Assembly (NCBI RefSeq): GCF_000006405.1 | Contig: NW_003200804.1 | Location: forward strand, 1 to 48,200 | DNA length: 48,200 nucleotides | Reading direction: 5' to 3' | From: Perkinsus marinus ATCC 50983 | Lineage: Eukaryota; Perkinsozoa; Perkinsida; Perkinsidae | Part shown: piece after piece, positions 11,841-21,379 of the stretch | Position numbering within the stretch: position 1 is the first letter of the stretch | Layout: each line of letters opens with the position of its first letter | Notes under the pieces: generated by a model | The model's database searches: none | Told to the model about the DNA's origin: nothing | Seen by the model: the letters and a program-made list of their open reading frames with translations, nothing else | Translations under genes and position numbers: made by a program

Positions 11841-13269
11841 ATATAAACAGTCAACTCAAATCACTCATTGATAATGATGTTAGAAATTACCAACGAAGTC
11901 GCAGGAGCTCTATGGAAGGCAACAGCAGGGAAAGGTGAGTAGATACTTCGGACAATCAGGCGGACCACACCAACCGAGAGCCCATACAAGGGGCCCAAGC
12001 CTAAGGGGCTACACGATACAGTTGTATCATGATGGTTCATTGATATACTACTACTATGAATGGCAGGACTTCTGCTGCCACGGGAGGGATCGAACCTCTG
12101 TGGTCTTTCTCGATATCACCAACGTCGCTGTATACACGCAGAGATACATCACGATGATCTCGCATCACCATAACCCACGGGGCACAGAACAACTACTACT
12201 GTATATAGATGATGTAGGACGACAGCTTCCAGATGCTACAATTAATAGAGAGGTGTGTGACGGCTGTTAGGAGTACATGGCGAATCACAAGAGCAGTCGT
12301 ATACAGCCTCCCTGTGCATGGAACGGGGTTATGAACGTCGTCCATCTCGTATAGTGGATAACATAATGCAATAGTATTAGCCATTCGCCTGAATGGGATG
12401 GCGACAATGCATTAGACAACAAGCGGCCGATAGTGTGATGATGATGATGATGAGGAACAGAGATAGTACATTAAGGATAGCGATAAGTATATACGAATAA
12501 AAAAGGAGGTGCACATGCGACGCAGACTCTACCTGTTCATAGGTACGAATAAGCGAGCGCATCATAAGCAAGGATAGCAACTACAGGGATATCACCTCTC
12601 AGCGAGTTATCCCGGCAACATAGCTGTGTAACAATAGCATAATAACGGCAAAGTTGATTGGACACGAGGAACGAAGTAACGATAAGTCCTTAACTGCACA
12701 TGAATGGTCACTAACACGCTCATCTCAGCGCGCACAGGCGGCCTTGAACGATTCGGAGTAGACGAGAGATCAGTCGAAAATGGGTAAGAGACGGATGGCT
12801 CATTGTTCAAGCTGTCTTCACAGTGATGGTGGAGAATACCAGAGTACAGCGGACATAATATCAATACTTACAACCAATATCAGAACTCTAATGGGACCCG
12901 CGATGATGCTTGGATTCACCTACTTCCTACTGCATACAGCAACAGCACAGATAGGGAGAGGATGTAGGAGAATTCTCCTAGAATTGATATAAGTACTGCT
13001 GCTACTCTTCATGGTTATTAAAACCTTCCTATTTACACTATTATAGTACGGGGACATCACGACAACAATGGTGGGTAGTGATGATAATGGTAGAGGTGAA
13101 TGAACAAGACGACCACAACTAAGGCCTCGTGTTATCAATTAATGCTATAGCCTGGAAACATTGGTTTCCTTCGCTGCAAACTAACAAGAGAGGTAGAACC
13201 AGCAATAGCATCGACATTATCATACCAAGCAGTGGAATAACCGATACGGGATGATGCAATGTAGGGTGG
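11841..13269 (-). other. Stretch with scattered exon-like frames
   Basis: Several minus-strand frames end at plausible donors (Tyr-Glu-Gln|GTAGAG near 12530; TTGGTT|GTAAGT near 12870), and one open frame of about 66 codons lies at 12607-12810. I could not build one consistent gene. It may hold middle exons of the gene ending at 10795, or a separate one. Phase-clean exons from 13270 upward are listed separately. Confidence 0.35.
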
Positions 13270-14168
13270 TTATGCTGCTGCCACAACCACACTGTTACGC
13301 GGTGTCCTCTGAGCTACATAAGTCGCCATACCTCGGCTCTGAGGAAGAGAAGGAGTGGTCATCATAAGTAGGAGTCACACAGTCTCACCCTTGATTCTCT
13401 CCTTCGCGGTGTTGATACGATGACTCTGCCACGAGGTGAGCTCTGATACCTGACAATGTGAGGGCAAAGGTCTGCATCGGTATGGGGTTACAAGGAATTG
13501 CCTACGCGTACAAGCTACATGATGGTGACACTCCGATCGCTCCCCGTGTACGTGGGGTATCACCAGCTGAAAAATAAACAGATCCTAATGAGAGACATAG
13601 GAAGCCATATGGCTTACCTAGGCTGCTAGTGGTGATACGAGGGGATGCACTAGGGTACCTGCTAATCGCGTACTCTATGATAGGCATTAACAACTTACCG
13701 ACGCCTATACATAGTAGGGGTGCTCATCACACCTGAAGTAAGGTAAGGATAATCAAAAGAGTAACCCCATGCAGTTACCAGAAGCATCCAAGGATCTGCT
13801 TGTTGCAGGTCGAGCAGAACTACGTTTCCTATGGGCCATCACACCCGGTAGTGGGGGTAAGTGCTGATCATGTTCATGCGTACATTCATCCGAGACACAT
13901 GTTGGCGAGGAAGTAGTTGAGGTAGATGGCAGGGCTAAAGGGGGGAGGCAATGATGTCAGAAGACCTCCTAGTGATGACCAAAGCATTGCTACACTCATT
14001 CATATGCAGTGTTGGTGTTAGCGGTACCACACCCTCTTTGTATGGAGTTGGTGTCCATTCGGGAGACCTAACGAGACATAGCTCAAGGCGGGGTCATTGG
14101 GGACATTACCCTGCACTGCTTGGCGTCGTTATGTTATCCACCACATTTTTGCTCGCAGCACACCCCAT
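13270..14168 (-). CDS. Unrecognised protein with N-terminal myristoylation/palmitoylation signal, eight exons
   Basis: Exons 14168-14110, 14067-13994, 13934-13779, 13732-13699, 13661-13618, 13566-13519, 13471-13389 and 13338-13270 join in phase to 188 residues. All seven introns are GT-AG (37-59 bases), most with pyrimidine-rich acceptors such as CTCCCCCCTTTAG and TTTATTTTTCAG. The start MGCAASKN fits N-myristoylation at Gly2 with a palmitoylatable Cys3, so the product probably sits on a membrane face. The rest is rich in Ser, Pro, Thr and Arg and looks disordered; RRRRYPSASPR and TPRRRESRSRG resemble kinase sites. The ATG has a strong context (GTCGCCATGG) and an AG acceptor 11 bases upstream. 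The second donor (GAGT|GTAGCA) is the weakest call. The stop may instead be skipped by a further intron. An LTR element lies 107 bases upstream in the same orientation. Confidence 0.6.
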
Positions 14169-14275
14169 GGCGACGGAGACTAATTTCAAAACACTAAACT
14201 AGCATTTGTAAAGCAGATAGGTTTCGTCATTTTTTCATTCCGAGGCGGCCTGTCACTATTCTTGCACTCTGCACA

Positions 14276-14605
14276 TGTAGGTCTACGCGTTGCAGAGCTA
14301 CAAGTGACCAAGATCGTTGCTGATACTTCGGCGAACTTCAAGAACACAAGGCTTGTTTTCAGTCAAAGGTCGACTAGAACAGCCAAGGATCAAGCCAGAG
14401 TGAATCCAGATCGGACTAAGTCGTAACGACACGTTAGCGACTCGTTAGCGAGTTCCAAGGTCGTGACACGCAGAAGGTGACGTGACACCTGGATCGATTA
14501 TCCAATCGACACGGCTATAGGCGAGCCAACCAAGGCCTAGTTTAAGGAATGTCAAGCGACCAAGAAAGCAAGTGTTCCAAAGGTCTACACAACCTAAGGT
14601 CTACA
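14276..14605 (-). repeat. 3' LTR of the Ty3/gypsy-type element
   Basis: 330 bases, TG...CA ends, apparently identical to the copy at 23795. It carries a repeated GTTAGCGACTCGTTAGCGA patch. It lies 107 bases upstream of the ATG at 14168 in the same orientation. Confidence 0.95.
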
Positions 14606-14707
14606 TACCTCCCCCCTTAGCTTGACGTCATTCCGAAAACTAAGGTCGAACCAATGAAAAAAATGAAATAAGATAAATATCAAAAAAACTCAATAATGCA
14701 CTAAGTA

Positions 14708-16453
14708 TCACAGAGAACGTCTTCTCTCGTCAAAGGTCCTTTCCAAAGCACCAACAGTGATACTGTAGTCTCGAACCATACCAAGAACTGCACTAAGAGC
14801 GTCATCCGTGACTTCACCTAGGTCAGCAAATCGAGAAGCCAAGGTCTTAGTGGAAGGGCACTCCCTAGCAGCGTCAATTTGCTCCAAGGTTGTAGTAATC
14901 CACTCGTTATCGTAAACCTTGAAAGTGCTTAACGGAATACCAGACCGAAGGTTCATTAGGCGAGTATGAGCCAAGAGAAAACATAGTCGTCCTTCCTCAA
15001 TGGTCAAACCACTAAAACCACCGTGCTCATCTCTAAAAGGACTGACAAAGGCCTTCTCGCTTCGGGCGAAGAACAGATAGCCTGAAGGTCTAAAGCCGAA
15101 GGTAAAGCCAGCTCTTAAGAGACGTTGTAGCGCGTCCTCACAATGGCGACGACAACAAAAGAACAAATTACAACTATTCATAGTACTTCCCGAAGGTCGG
15201 CCGTGTCTGGTGTGGTAGGTCACCAAGTGCGGATAGGCACCACACTCGTAGCAATACCTCAATAGAGCGGAAGCCGAAGGTAACCAAAGGCCATCATCTC
15301 CACCGCAGGAGTTGAGGATGCCATGACACAGTAACACATTGCCAACCAAAGGTCGGTGGATGAAGTCGTCGTGGACCAGTCCAGCCATCACAGCATGGTC
15401 AATAATCCAAGGTCCGTTAAGGGCCTCGAAACATGTTTCACCTAAGGTCTGACGCTGAGCAGCCAAGTAACGGCGCCACTCGCGACCAGGACCATAAGAT
15501 TCGCTTCGACAATAGTCCCAGACCCAAGCATAGCGATCATGATGAGTCCTTCTCTCAACATACTTAGGCACCAAGTGAGCGTAATCGTAGTCATTACGAA
15601 CAGAAAAGGTCACCTGTAAGTTGTTAACAGAAGTAGAGGATGTCGAAGGTCTAGTAGGCGTCGATGTAGACCAAACTGTACCAGGTCTCGGAGGCATCAT
15701 ACGGGACGAAGAGGAACCCAAAGGTCCAAGCGAAGCCTTAGGGAAACTCCTTGAAGCAGAACGCCAATCCAAAGGTGCCGGAGTAGAGGACGGCGGCCAA
15801 CCTGGGGTCACCGGAGGAGTACGAAGGCCTCCCGGTGTAGACATACCAGCACGGGCATTACGGGGACGAAGGTTAACACGAGACGGCGTAGCAGACCTAG
15901 ACCAATCCCAAGGGCCATACCTATGAGTAATCCCAGCAGCCACACTACCTCCACGACCATTAGTAGCGGTAGTAGGCGGGGCCTTAGCAGTAGCCGTAGC
16001 CGTAGCTGACAAAGGTCTAACGGGAAGGGGCTGCGGTGAGACGGGCTCTTCGGGGAGGTCGTCAGAGTCACTCTCGGGAATCTCGTGTAGACTGCTCATA
16101 ACCGAAACAGCGTCGATGGCAGAGTCAGCGTCTTCCGACATGTCGTTAGGGGGCTCGACGATACGGCGAAGGTTTTGTAGAAACGAAGGGCAGGCCACGC
16201 CCTCATCTCTAGCGAACTCTTCTAGCCTGCGACCAAGTTCCTTGTGCTCAGCTCTAGCGTCGGGTAAGGTCGAGTCCACAAGGGCCTTACGGACTTCATC
16301 GAGATAATAATCAGCACGATGAGGTTCCTTCAGGCGGAGCCTAGAAACAAAGGTCGCACCCCTCGGGGACAAGGTCGAGACAAAGTCGCTGACGGCGGCG
16401 TCATCAAGCTCGGCTTCGAGAACATACCAAGGGCGAGTTAGTTTAGCTCCCAT
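14708..16453 (-). CDS. Extra large frame of the LTR element between pol and 3' LTR (unknown function)
   Basis: About 580 residues from the first ATG (MGAKLTRPWYV). It sits where some gypsy relatives carry an envelope gene, but I see no signal peptide, no membrane segment and no fusion-peptide-like stretch. The N-terminal third is acidic and helical, and the middle is a Pro/Ser/Thr/Ala-rich linker (about 145-290). The C-terminal half is compact, with paired cysteines (CNLFFCCRRHC) and aromatic residues. It is not a known envelope. It could be a gag-like, RNA-binding or host-derived accessory protein. Codon use resembles the pol frame next to it. Confidence 0.6.
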   Translation of the reverse strand: MGAKLTRPWYVLEAELDDAAVSDFVSTLSPRGATFVSRLRLKEPHRADYYLDEVRKALVDSTLPDARAEHKELGRRLEEFARDEGVACPSFLQNLRRIVEPPNDMSEDADSAIDAVSVMSSLHEIPESDSDDLPEEPVSPQPLPVRPLSATATATAKAPPTTATNGRGGSVAAGITHRYGPWDWSRSATPSRVNLRPRNARAGMSTPGGLRTPPVTPGWPPSSTPAPLDWRSASRSFPKASLGPLGSSSSRMMPPRPGTVWSTSTPTRPSTSSTSVNNLQVTFSVRNDYDYAHLVPKYVERRTHHDRYAWVWDYCRSESYGPGREWRRYLAAQRQTLGETCFEALNGPWIIDHAVMAGLVHDDFIHRPLVGNVLLCHGILNSCGGDDGLWLPSASALLRYCYECGAYPHLVTYHTRHGRPSGSTMNSCNLFFCCRRHCEDALQRLLRAGFTFGFRPSGYLFFARSEKAFVSPFRDEHGGFSGLTIEEGRLCFLLAHTRLMNLRSGIPLSTFKVYDNEWITTTLEQIDAARECPSTKTLASRFADLGEVTDDALSAVLGMVRDYSITVGALERTFDERRRSL

Positions 16454-16748
16454 GTCAACGGAGATACCAAGGTAGCGGTTCAAAACGTGTCAGCAAGGAG
16501 ACGTTCATCGCACACGTACTCCAGGCGGCTAAATCGATCAAAAATACGGGCGCTCTTTACACGGCGCATGAAGCTTCAGCAATAATCAAAAGAACAGTAA
16601 CAATAATATTAGTTTATCTCAGGATATCTCAGGATATCCAAGCAGGTCAGCGTATAGCAGCAATAAGAACGGGACCAGGCCGAGGTGGATAGCAATCCAG
16701 AGGCGCGCATAGAGAATAGTATCAACCAAGGTAGGTCTTCTTACATAG

Positions 16749-19700
16749 CTACTGGGGCCTCCGAGAACTCTCTTTCAGACCACCAGGGCCAAGAAAGCTC
16801 GGGTCGAATCGTACAACCGGATGCGGCTGTCGTCGTGGACGATCTCTGGTGAGAGTCCACTCTTGCGGAACCTCATAAGACGGAGCATCATCAGGATCCT
16901 CATTCGCCGACTCGAACTCTGGTGCTTCATCGTTAGAATTCTCGTTCTCAGGAGCAACAGAGAGTGGCGACACGGGAGCCTCGGACGGAAGGTCGTCTTG
17001 TGGAAGAGCATCTACTACTTTGGCAGGTTCGGGTTCATGTTGGGAGTGTCGTTCAGAACCGTTTCTGGGGGCAGGTGTTGAGTTCTCAGTAGGCGGGACG
17101 GATACATCCGAAACCTCCTGGTCTTCAACTTCCTCTTCCTCCTCCCCCCTTAAGAGAGAAGGGTGCGGTGAGAGAGGTGGCATAGAAAGGTCGGACTCGG
17201 AGTCACTATCGGCAGCCGGAGTAGTACCAGGGCCGGGTGGGGTCGGGGGAACCGCAGCACATTCTGACCGGAACGTTGGCGGAACCGAAGGACTAGTAGG
17301 AACCTGGGGGTCTACAGGACCTACACCCACATCTCGCGATACGAAATTAACTTCGACCGGACAGTCAGGTGACGTCGGCGGGAATACCGGGACATCGTCG
17401 AAGGTAGGGTCGACGTCAGGAATGATAGCTTCTCCGAGTATAGCACCTTCTTCACCGTAGACCATAGTAGCCACATCTTCGGGTAGATGATCGGGTTGAA
17501 TTGGGTCCAGAAGTAGATGATCCACAGTAATAATCTTCCGTCGGCGTGTAGCCGGATGAACAATTTCTAAGGTCTTGTTGTTAAGGCCAGGCAGAGCGTT
17601 AGAGACAAACCAGTTTCCTTCCCATCGGGGATCCAGTTTATTAGACCGGGCAGGACCTAAGGTCTCTAAGCGAACTCGTAGTCCAGGGCGAAACAACCTA
17701 AGCTTAGCCTTAGAGTCGAACGTTGCCTTGTACACAGTGGCAGCATGTGTAACACACTGGTCAACGTTATCAAGAATTCTAGCTCTAGTAGAACTCAAGA
17801 AGTTGGCATAGGTCTCGGGGTCGAAGAAGCGGGTCTCGACACTATCCAAATCCGGGAACCAAAGGTCAGGCGGGTTCCTACCGTACATCAAGTAGAAAGG
17901 AGACGCCTTAGTCGCCGAATGGATACTAGTATTATAGTACCAGACCATAGAGCCTAAGTGACGTTGCCAGTCATACACCGAGTCCACATGAGTCCTAACC
18001 ATCTTGAGAAAGGTCTGGTTGAACCTCTCAACGAGGCCATTCCCAACCGGATGATAGACGGAACTCTTGGACTTGCGGACACCGAGCAATCCCAACGTCA
18101 TCTTGAACAACCAAGATTCGAACGGAGGGCCTTGATCCGAATGTAGTCGTCGTGGAGGACCAAATAGCAGGAACAGTTGAAACAAGGGTCGAGCAACATC
18201 CAGCCAGGTATGTTGTCGCAGGGGTACCACATGAGCCCATTTCGTAAAGTAGTCTTGCATAACCAGTAGTGTAGAGATACCGTCCGGATTCGTAGGAACC
18301 GAGAGTAGGTCCACAGCTATGGTTTCCCAAGGTCTGCCTATCGGAACCGGCATCAGCGGCGCCGGAGCCGGTGAAGGTCTTTTAGCATCCAGACATCGCT
18401 GGCACTGAGCCAAGGCATGCTCAATGTCGCTAGCCATGCTGGGCCAATAACCATATAGTTCCACCTTAGGCAGTACTTTGTCGACGTTGAAGTGACCAAT
18501 CTCTTCGTGGAAGTGTTCGATGAACGTTGGTCGTAGAGAGGCTGGTATAACAGGAACCCAGCGCCGTCCAGTGTAGGAGGTGGGAGCACGTTCTCGAACA
18601 ACCAATCCATCGGCAATACCAAGAGTCCTCCAGACCCGTCTATAAGGTCGAAGGTCACGTTCAGTTAGCTCGTTACGTCGTAGGGGCTCGGAACTTAGTA
18701 ACCGTTGATACAACCGTCGAAGTACAGGACAATTCTTCTGCGATTGAAGAATATCCTCCTTCGAGTAAGCGTCCTCCAAGGTCACCACACCAACGGGCAG
18801 GGCAGGCGGCGCGTCGATCGAATCCGTCGGAACAGGACGAACCCGTGACAGAGCGTCGGCACGAAGATTCTTCTTACCCGGTACATAAACCACGTCAAAC
18901 TGATACTGTTGCAAAGCTAGCAACCACCGTTGCAACTTTGACGAAGTCGCAGTCTTCAGCCATTGCAAAGGTCTATGATCGGAGAATATCTTTACCCGGA
19001 GCTGGTAACCAAGATGCAGATGTCGAAATCGTTCAAGACACTTGAGAACGGCGTAGGCTTCCTTCTCGTAAACCGGCCAGTTCAACTGAGAACCAGTCAG
19101 AGTCTGGCTATAGAATGCCAAAGGTCGGCCGTCTTGTTCCAAGACGCCACCGATAGCATAATTAGAGGCGTCGCAAGCCATCTCAAAAGGCCTTGAAAAA
19201 TCAGGGTACTCCAAGTACGGAAGGTCGGTCAACGCTTTCTTGAGGTCTTGAAAGGCGATCAGATGCTTCTCATCCCAAAGCTCAGCCACCCGGTCTTCCT
19301 CCCTCGCAGCCGTAGTGAGCAGTTTCTGTAACGCCTTAGAACGGTCAGCGAAGTGGGGAATGAAATGGCGGTAGTATCCAACCAACCCGAGGAAACTCCT
19401 AAGGTCTGTTGCCGTACGAGGGGTAGGCCATGCCGAAATAACCTTGACCTTGGTCAGGTCTGGAGACATACCATCCGCGGAGTAGCGGTGCCCAAGGTAG
19501 ACAACCGAGTCCATACCAATCGAGCATTTGTCTCCAGCCAAGGTCAGACCAGCTTCCCGAAAAGCCTCGAAGATCAACCTCAGGTGACGGAGGTGTTCCT
19601 CAAGGGAACTCGAGAAGACAAGAACGTCGTCCAAGTAAACGCGGACGAAGTCAAACTTCCCAAGGACCAAGTCCATCAACCTTTGGAAGCTGGCAGGCGC

Positions 19701-21146
19701 ATTGCACAGTCCGAAGGGCATCCGGGTCCATTCGAAGAGAGGGAACCCTGGGCCCGGACAGAAAGCAGTCCGTCGCCGATCCGAAGGTCGAACCTTCATT
19801 TGCCAGTACCCGCTACGAAGGTCAATAGTAGAAAATACCTTCGCACCGACTAGGTGTTCTTGAACATCGTCAGGCCGGGGTAGCGGATACGAGTCGACCC
19901 TAGTGACCTTGTTGAGCGACCGGTAGTCGACACACATTCTAACCTTCCCATTTTTCTTAGGGACGAAGACACAGGGGAACTTATAAGGAGAGGTGGATCG
20001 GACGATCAAGCCGTCGTTCTCCAGCTCCTCAAGCTGCGCTGTAATCTCCGCTCGCCATTTATGGGGCAAAGGTCGAGTGCGCTCGGCGATAGGATTGTCA
20101 TCGGTCACTATAATAGCGTGGTCCACAAGGTCGCAATGACCGGGCTTGTTCACAAAAAGGTCACCAAACTCCTCGCATAGGGAGCGGTAGCGTGATACAC
20201 CAGGTCTCGACTCCTCGAAAGTCGGGTAGGACTTATCCTCGTCGTGAAAGTCGGGGACAGCATAGTCCGAGGAAATAGCAAGGTCATCGTCTAATAGCAC
20301 ATCCGGGGAGATTCCCGGCGTCGGCCAAGCCTCCGTGTCCTCAGTACCAGTCGTAGTGAAGGCTCTGAACTTGGGGTACTTCACGGAGTCGCCCGAAGGT
20401 CGGACGGCGGCAATAACCGATTTGCCTAGAACCACGTCCACACCTTTGATCTTGAAGTCTACCAGGTTAGCATGGGTAGAAACAGGCTGGAAAGCCTTAG
20501 TTAGGGCGACATCGGACTCGTCGGATGTCCGTACCGGATCTCCGTCACCGCCCCACGAACTAGGGCCATCCCGTACCGTTCGTCCGACAGATCGTCCTCG
20601 AGTAGGGCTTGTCGCCAACATAGTCTGTGTAGACGGGCTAGCACCACCCATTGTACCTTCCATCGTAGGGTGCAATAGAGGTGCAGTGCGTGTAGCGGGA
20701 CTTCCCACTACAGGATAAGGTCTTCCCCTACCATAGGATGGGTTGACGGAAAAATGTGCCATAAAATCATGGCCGATAACCATGTCGTAGGCCAAGGTGT
20801 CGACCACAAGAAACACCATTTCGAAGGTCTCGTGAGGCTTACTAGCGTCAAAAACAGGGTTCGGGGAATCGTACAGACGCAAGCTCAGTCGACAGGCTCC
20901 GAGTATACCGAATGGCTTCTGGTCGATGGTCACCAAATCTATATTATTACAGGGAAGTATAACAGCACCACTAGGTAGGAACCGGCGGTGTACCAAAGAA
21001 AAACAGCTACCCGTATCAATACAGGCCTTCAGCGGCTGGGTAACTTGGACATTGGTCAACAGTTCGGCATGTAAAAATAGACCAACCTCTGCGCCGAACG
21101 TACAGAGGTATATCGTCGGGTCCGGCGGTTGAGGACCCCTCGTCAA
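16749..21146 (-). CDS. pol: pol of the LTR element: protease, reverse transcriptase, RNase H, integrase
   Basis: A long frame of about 1465 codons. In order: aspartic protease (CIDTGSCFSLV, near residue 45); reverse transcriptase (RMCVDYRSLNKVT, MPFGLCNAPASFQ, YLDDVLVFS); RNase H (FEMACDASNYAIGG and the later FSDHRPLQW); integrase with an HHCC zinc part (H...HF...CQRC) and catalytic segments IAVDLLS, LHSDQGPPF and VERFNQTF. The last ~250 residues are acidic and Pro/Ser-rich, with no clear chromodomain. The domain order is that of Ty3/gypsy. It probably begins downstream of the zinc-knuckle frame by read-through or frameshift, as is usual for the family; no ATG near the start is convincing. 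Confidence 0.93.
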   Translation of the reverse strand: MTRGPQPPDPTIYLCTFGAEVGLFLHAELLTNVQVTQPLKACIDTGSCFSLVHRRFLPSGAVILPCNNIDLVTIDQKPFGILGACRLSLRLYDSPNPVFDASKPHETFEMVFLVVDTLAYDMVIGHDFMAHFSVNPSYGRGRPYPVVGSPATRTAPLLHPTMEGTMGGASPSTQTMLATSPTRGRSVGRTVRDGPSSWGGDGDPVRTSDESDVALTKAFQPVSTHANLVDFKIKGVDVVLGKSVIAAVRPSGDSVKYPKFRAFTTTGTEDTEAWPTPGISPDVLLDDDLAISSDYAVPDFHDEDKSYPTFEESRPGVSRYRSLCEEFGDLFVNKPGHCDLVDHAIIVTDDNPIAERTRPLPHKWRAEITAQLEELENDGLIVRSTSPYKFPCVFVPKKNGKVRMCVDYRSLNKVTRVDSYPLPRPDDVQEHLVGAKVFSTIDLRSGYWQMKVRPSDRRRTAFCPGPGFPLFEWTRMPFGLCNAPASFQRLMDLVLGKFDFVRVYLDDVLVFSSSLEEHLRHLRLIFEAFREAGLTLAGDKCSIGMDSVVYLGHRYSADGMSPDLTKVKVISAWPTPRTATDLRSFLGLVGYYRHFIPHFADRSKALQKLLTTAAREEDRVAELWDEKHLIAFQDLKKALTDLPYLEYPDFSRPFEMACDASNYAIGGVLEQDGRPLAFYSQTLTGSQLNWPVYEKEAYAVLKCLERFRHLHLGYQLRVKIFSDHRPLQWLKTATSSKLQRWLLALQQYQFDVVYVPGKKNLRADALSRVRPVPTDSIDAPPALPVGVVTLEDAYSKEDILQSQKNCPVLRRLYQRLLSSEPLRRNELTERDLRPYRRVWRTLGIADGLVVRERAPTSYTGRRWVPVIPASLRPTFIEHFHEEIGHFNVDKVLPKVELYGYWPSMASDIEHALAQCQRCLDAKRPSPAPAPLMPVPIGRPWETIAVDLLSVPTNPDGISTLLVMQDYFTKWAHVVPLRQHTWLDVARPLFQLFLLFGPPRRLHSDQGPPFESWLFKMTLGLLGVRKSKSSVYHPVGNGLVERFNQTFLKMVRTHVDSVYDWQRHLGSMVWYYNTSIHSATKASPFYLMYGRNPPDLWFPDLDSVETRFFDPETYANFLSSTRARILDNVDQCVTHAATVYKATFDSKAKLRLFRPGLRVRLETLGPARSNKLDPRWEGNWFVSNALPGLNNKTLEIVHPATRRRKIITVDHLLLDPIQPDHLPEDVATMVYGEEGAILGEAIIPDVDPTFDDVPVFPPTSPDCPVEVNFVSRDVGVGPVDPQVPTSPSVPPTFRSECAAVPPTPPGPGTTPAADSDSESDLSMPPLSPHPSLLRGEEEEEVEDQEVSDVSVPPTENSTPAPRNGSERHSQHEPEPAKVVDALPQDDLPSEAPVSPLSVAPENENSNDEAPEFESANEDPDDAPSYEVPQEWTLTRDRPRRQPHPVVRFDPSFLGPGGLKESSRRPQ

Positions 21147-21154
21147 CCGCCGTC

Positions 21155-21370
21155 TTAGTTTCCCGACGACGAAGGTCCGGCCTTAGAGCCGTCACCTCGT
21201 CTAGTGGGGCAGCTACGGGCTAAATGTCCGTCGCCTCCGCACAGATAACAACCGGTAGAGAACTTCTTCTGGGCACAGTCCTTCGTGGCATGGGGACCAC
21301 GGCAGATACCACAGACACCAGGACGACGGAACGAAGGTCGTTGTTGTCCAGCAAGTCGTTTCTCTAACAT
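21155..21370 (-). CDS. Zinc-knuckle (nucleocapsid) part of the LTR element's gag
   Basis: A short frame with two CCHC-like knuckles (CGICRGPHATKDC and CYLCGGDGHLARSC), the RNA-binding part at the end of gag. It is separated from the main gag frame by the nested insert and lies just upstream of pol. Confidence 0.85.
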   Translation of the reverse strand: MLEKRLAGQQRPSFRRPGVCGICRGPHATKDCAQKKFSTGCYLCGGDGHLARSCPTRRGDGSKAGPSSSGN

Positions 21371-21379
21371 ACATCGGAC

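Noticed and set aside
12040-12115. tRNA-like B box (GGTTCGATCC on the minus strand)
   Set aside because: No matching acceptor stem, A box or anticodon arm could be built around it; the T-stem has a mismatch.
14708-16453. Envelope gene reading of the extra frame
   Set aside because: No signal peptide, membrane span or fusion peptide.
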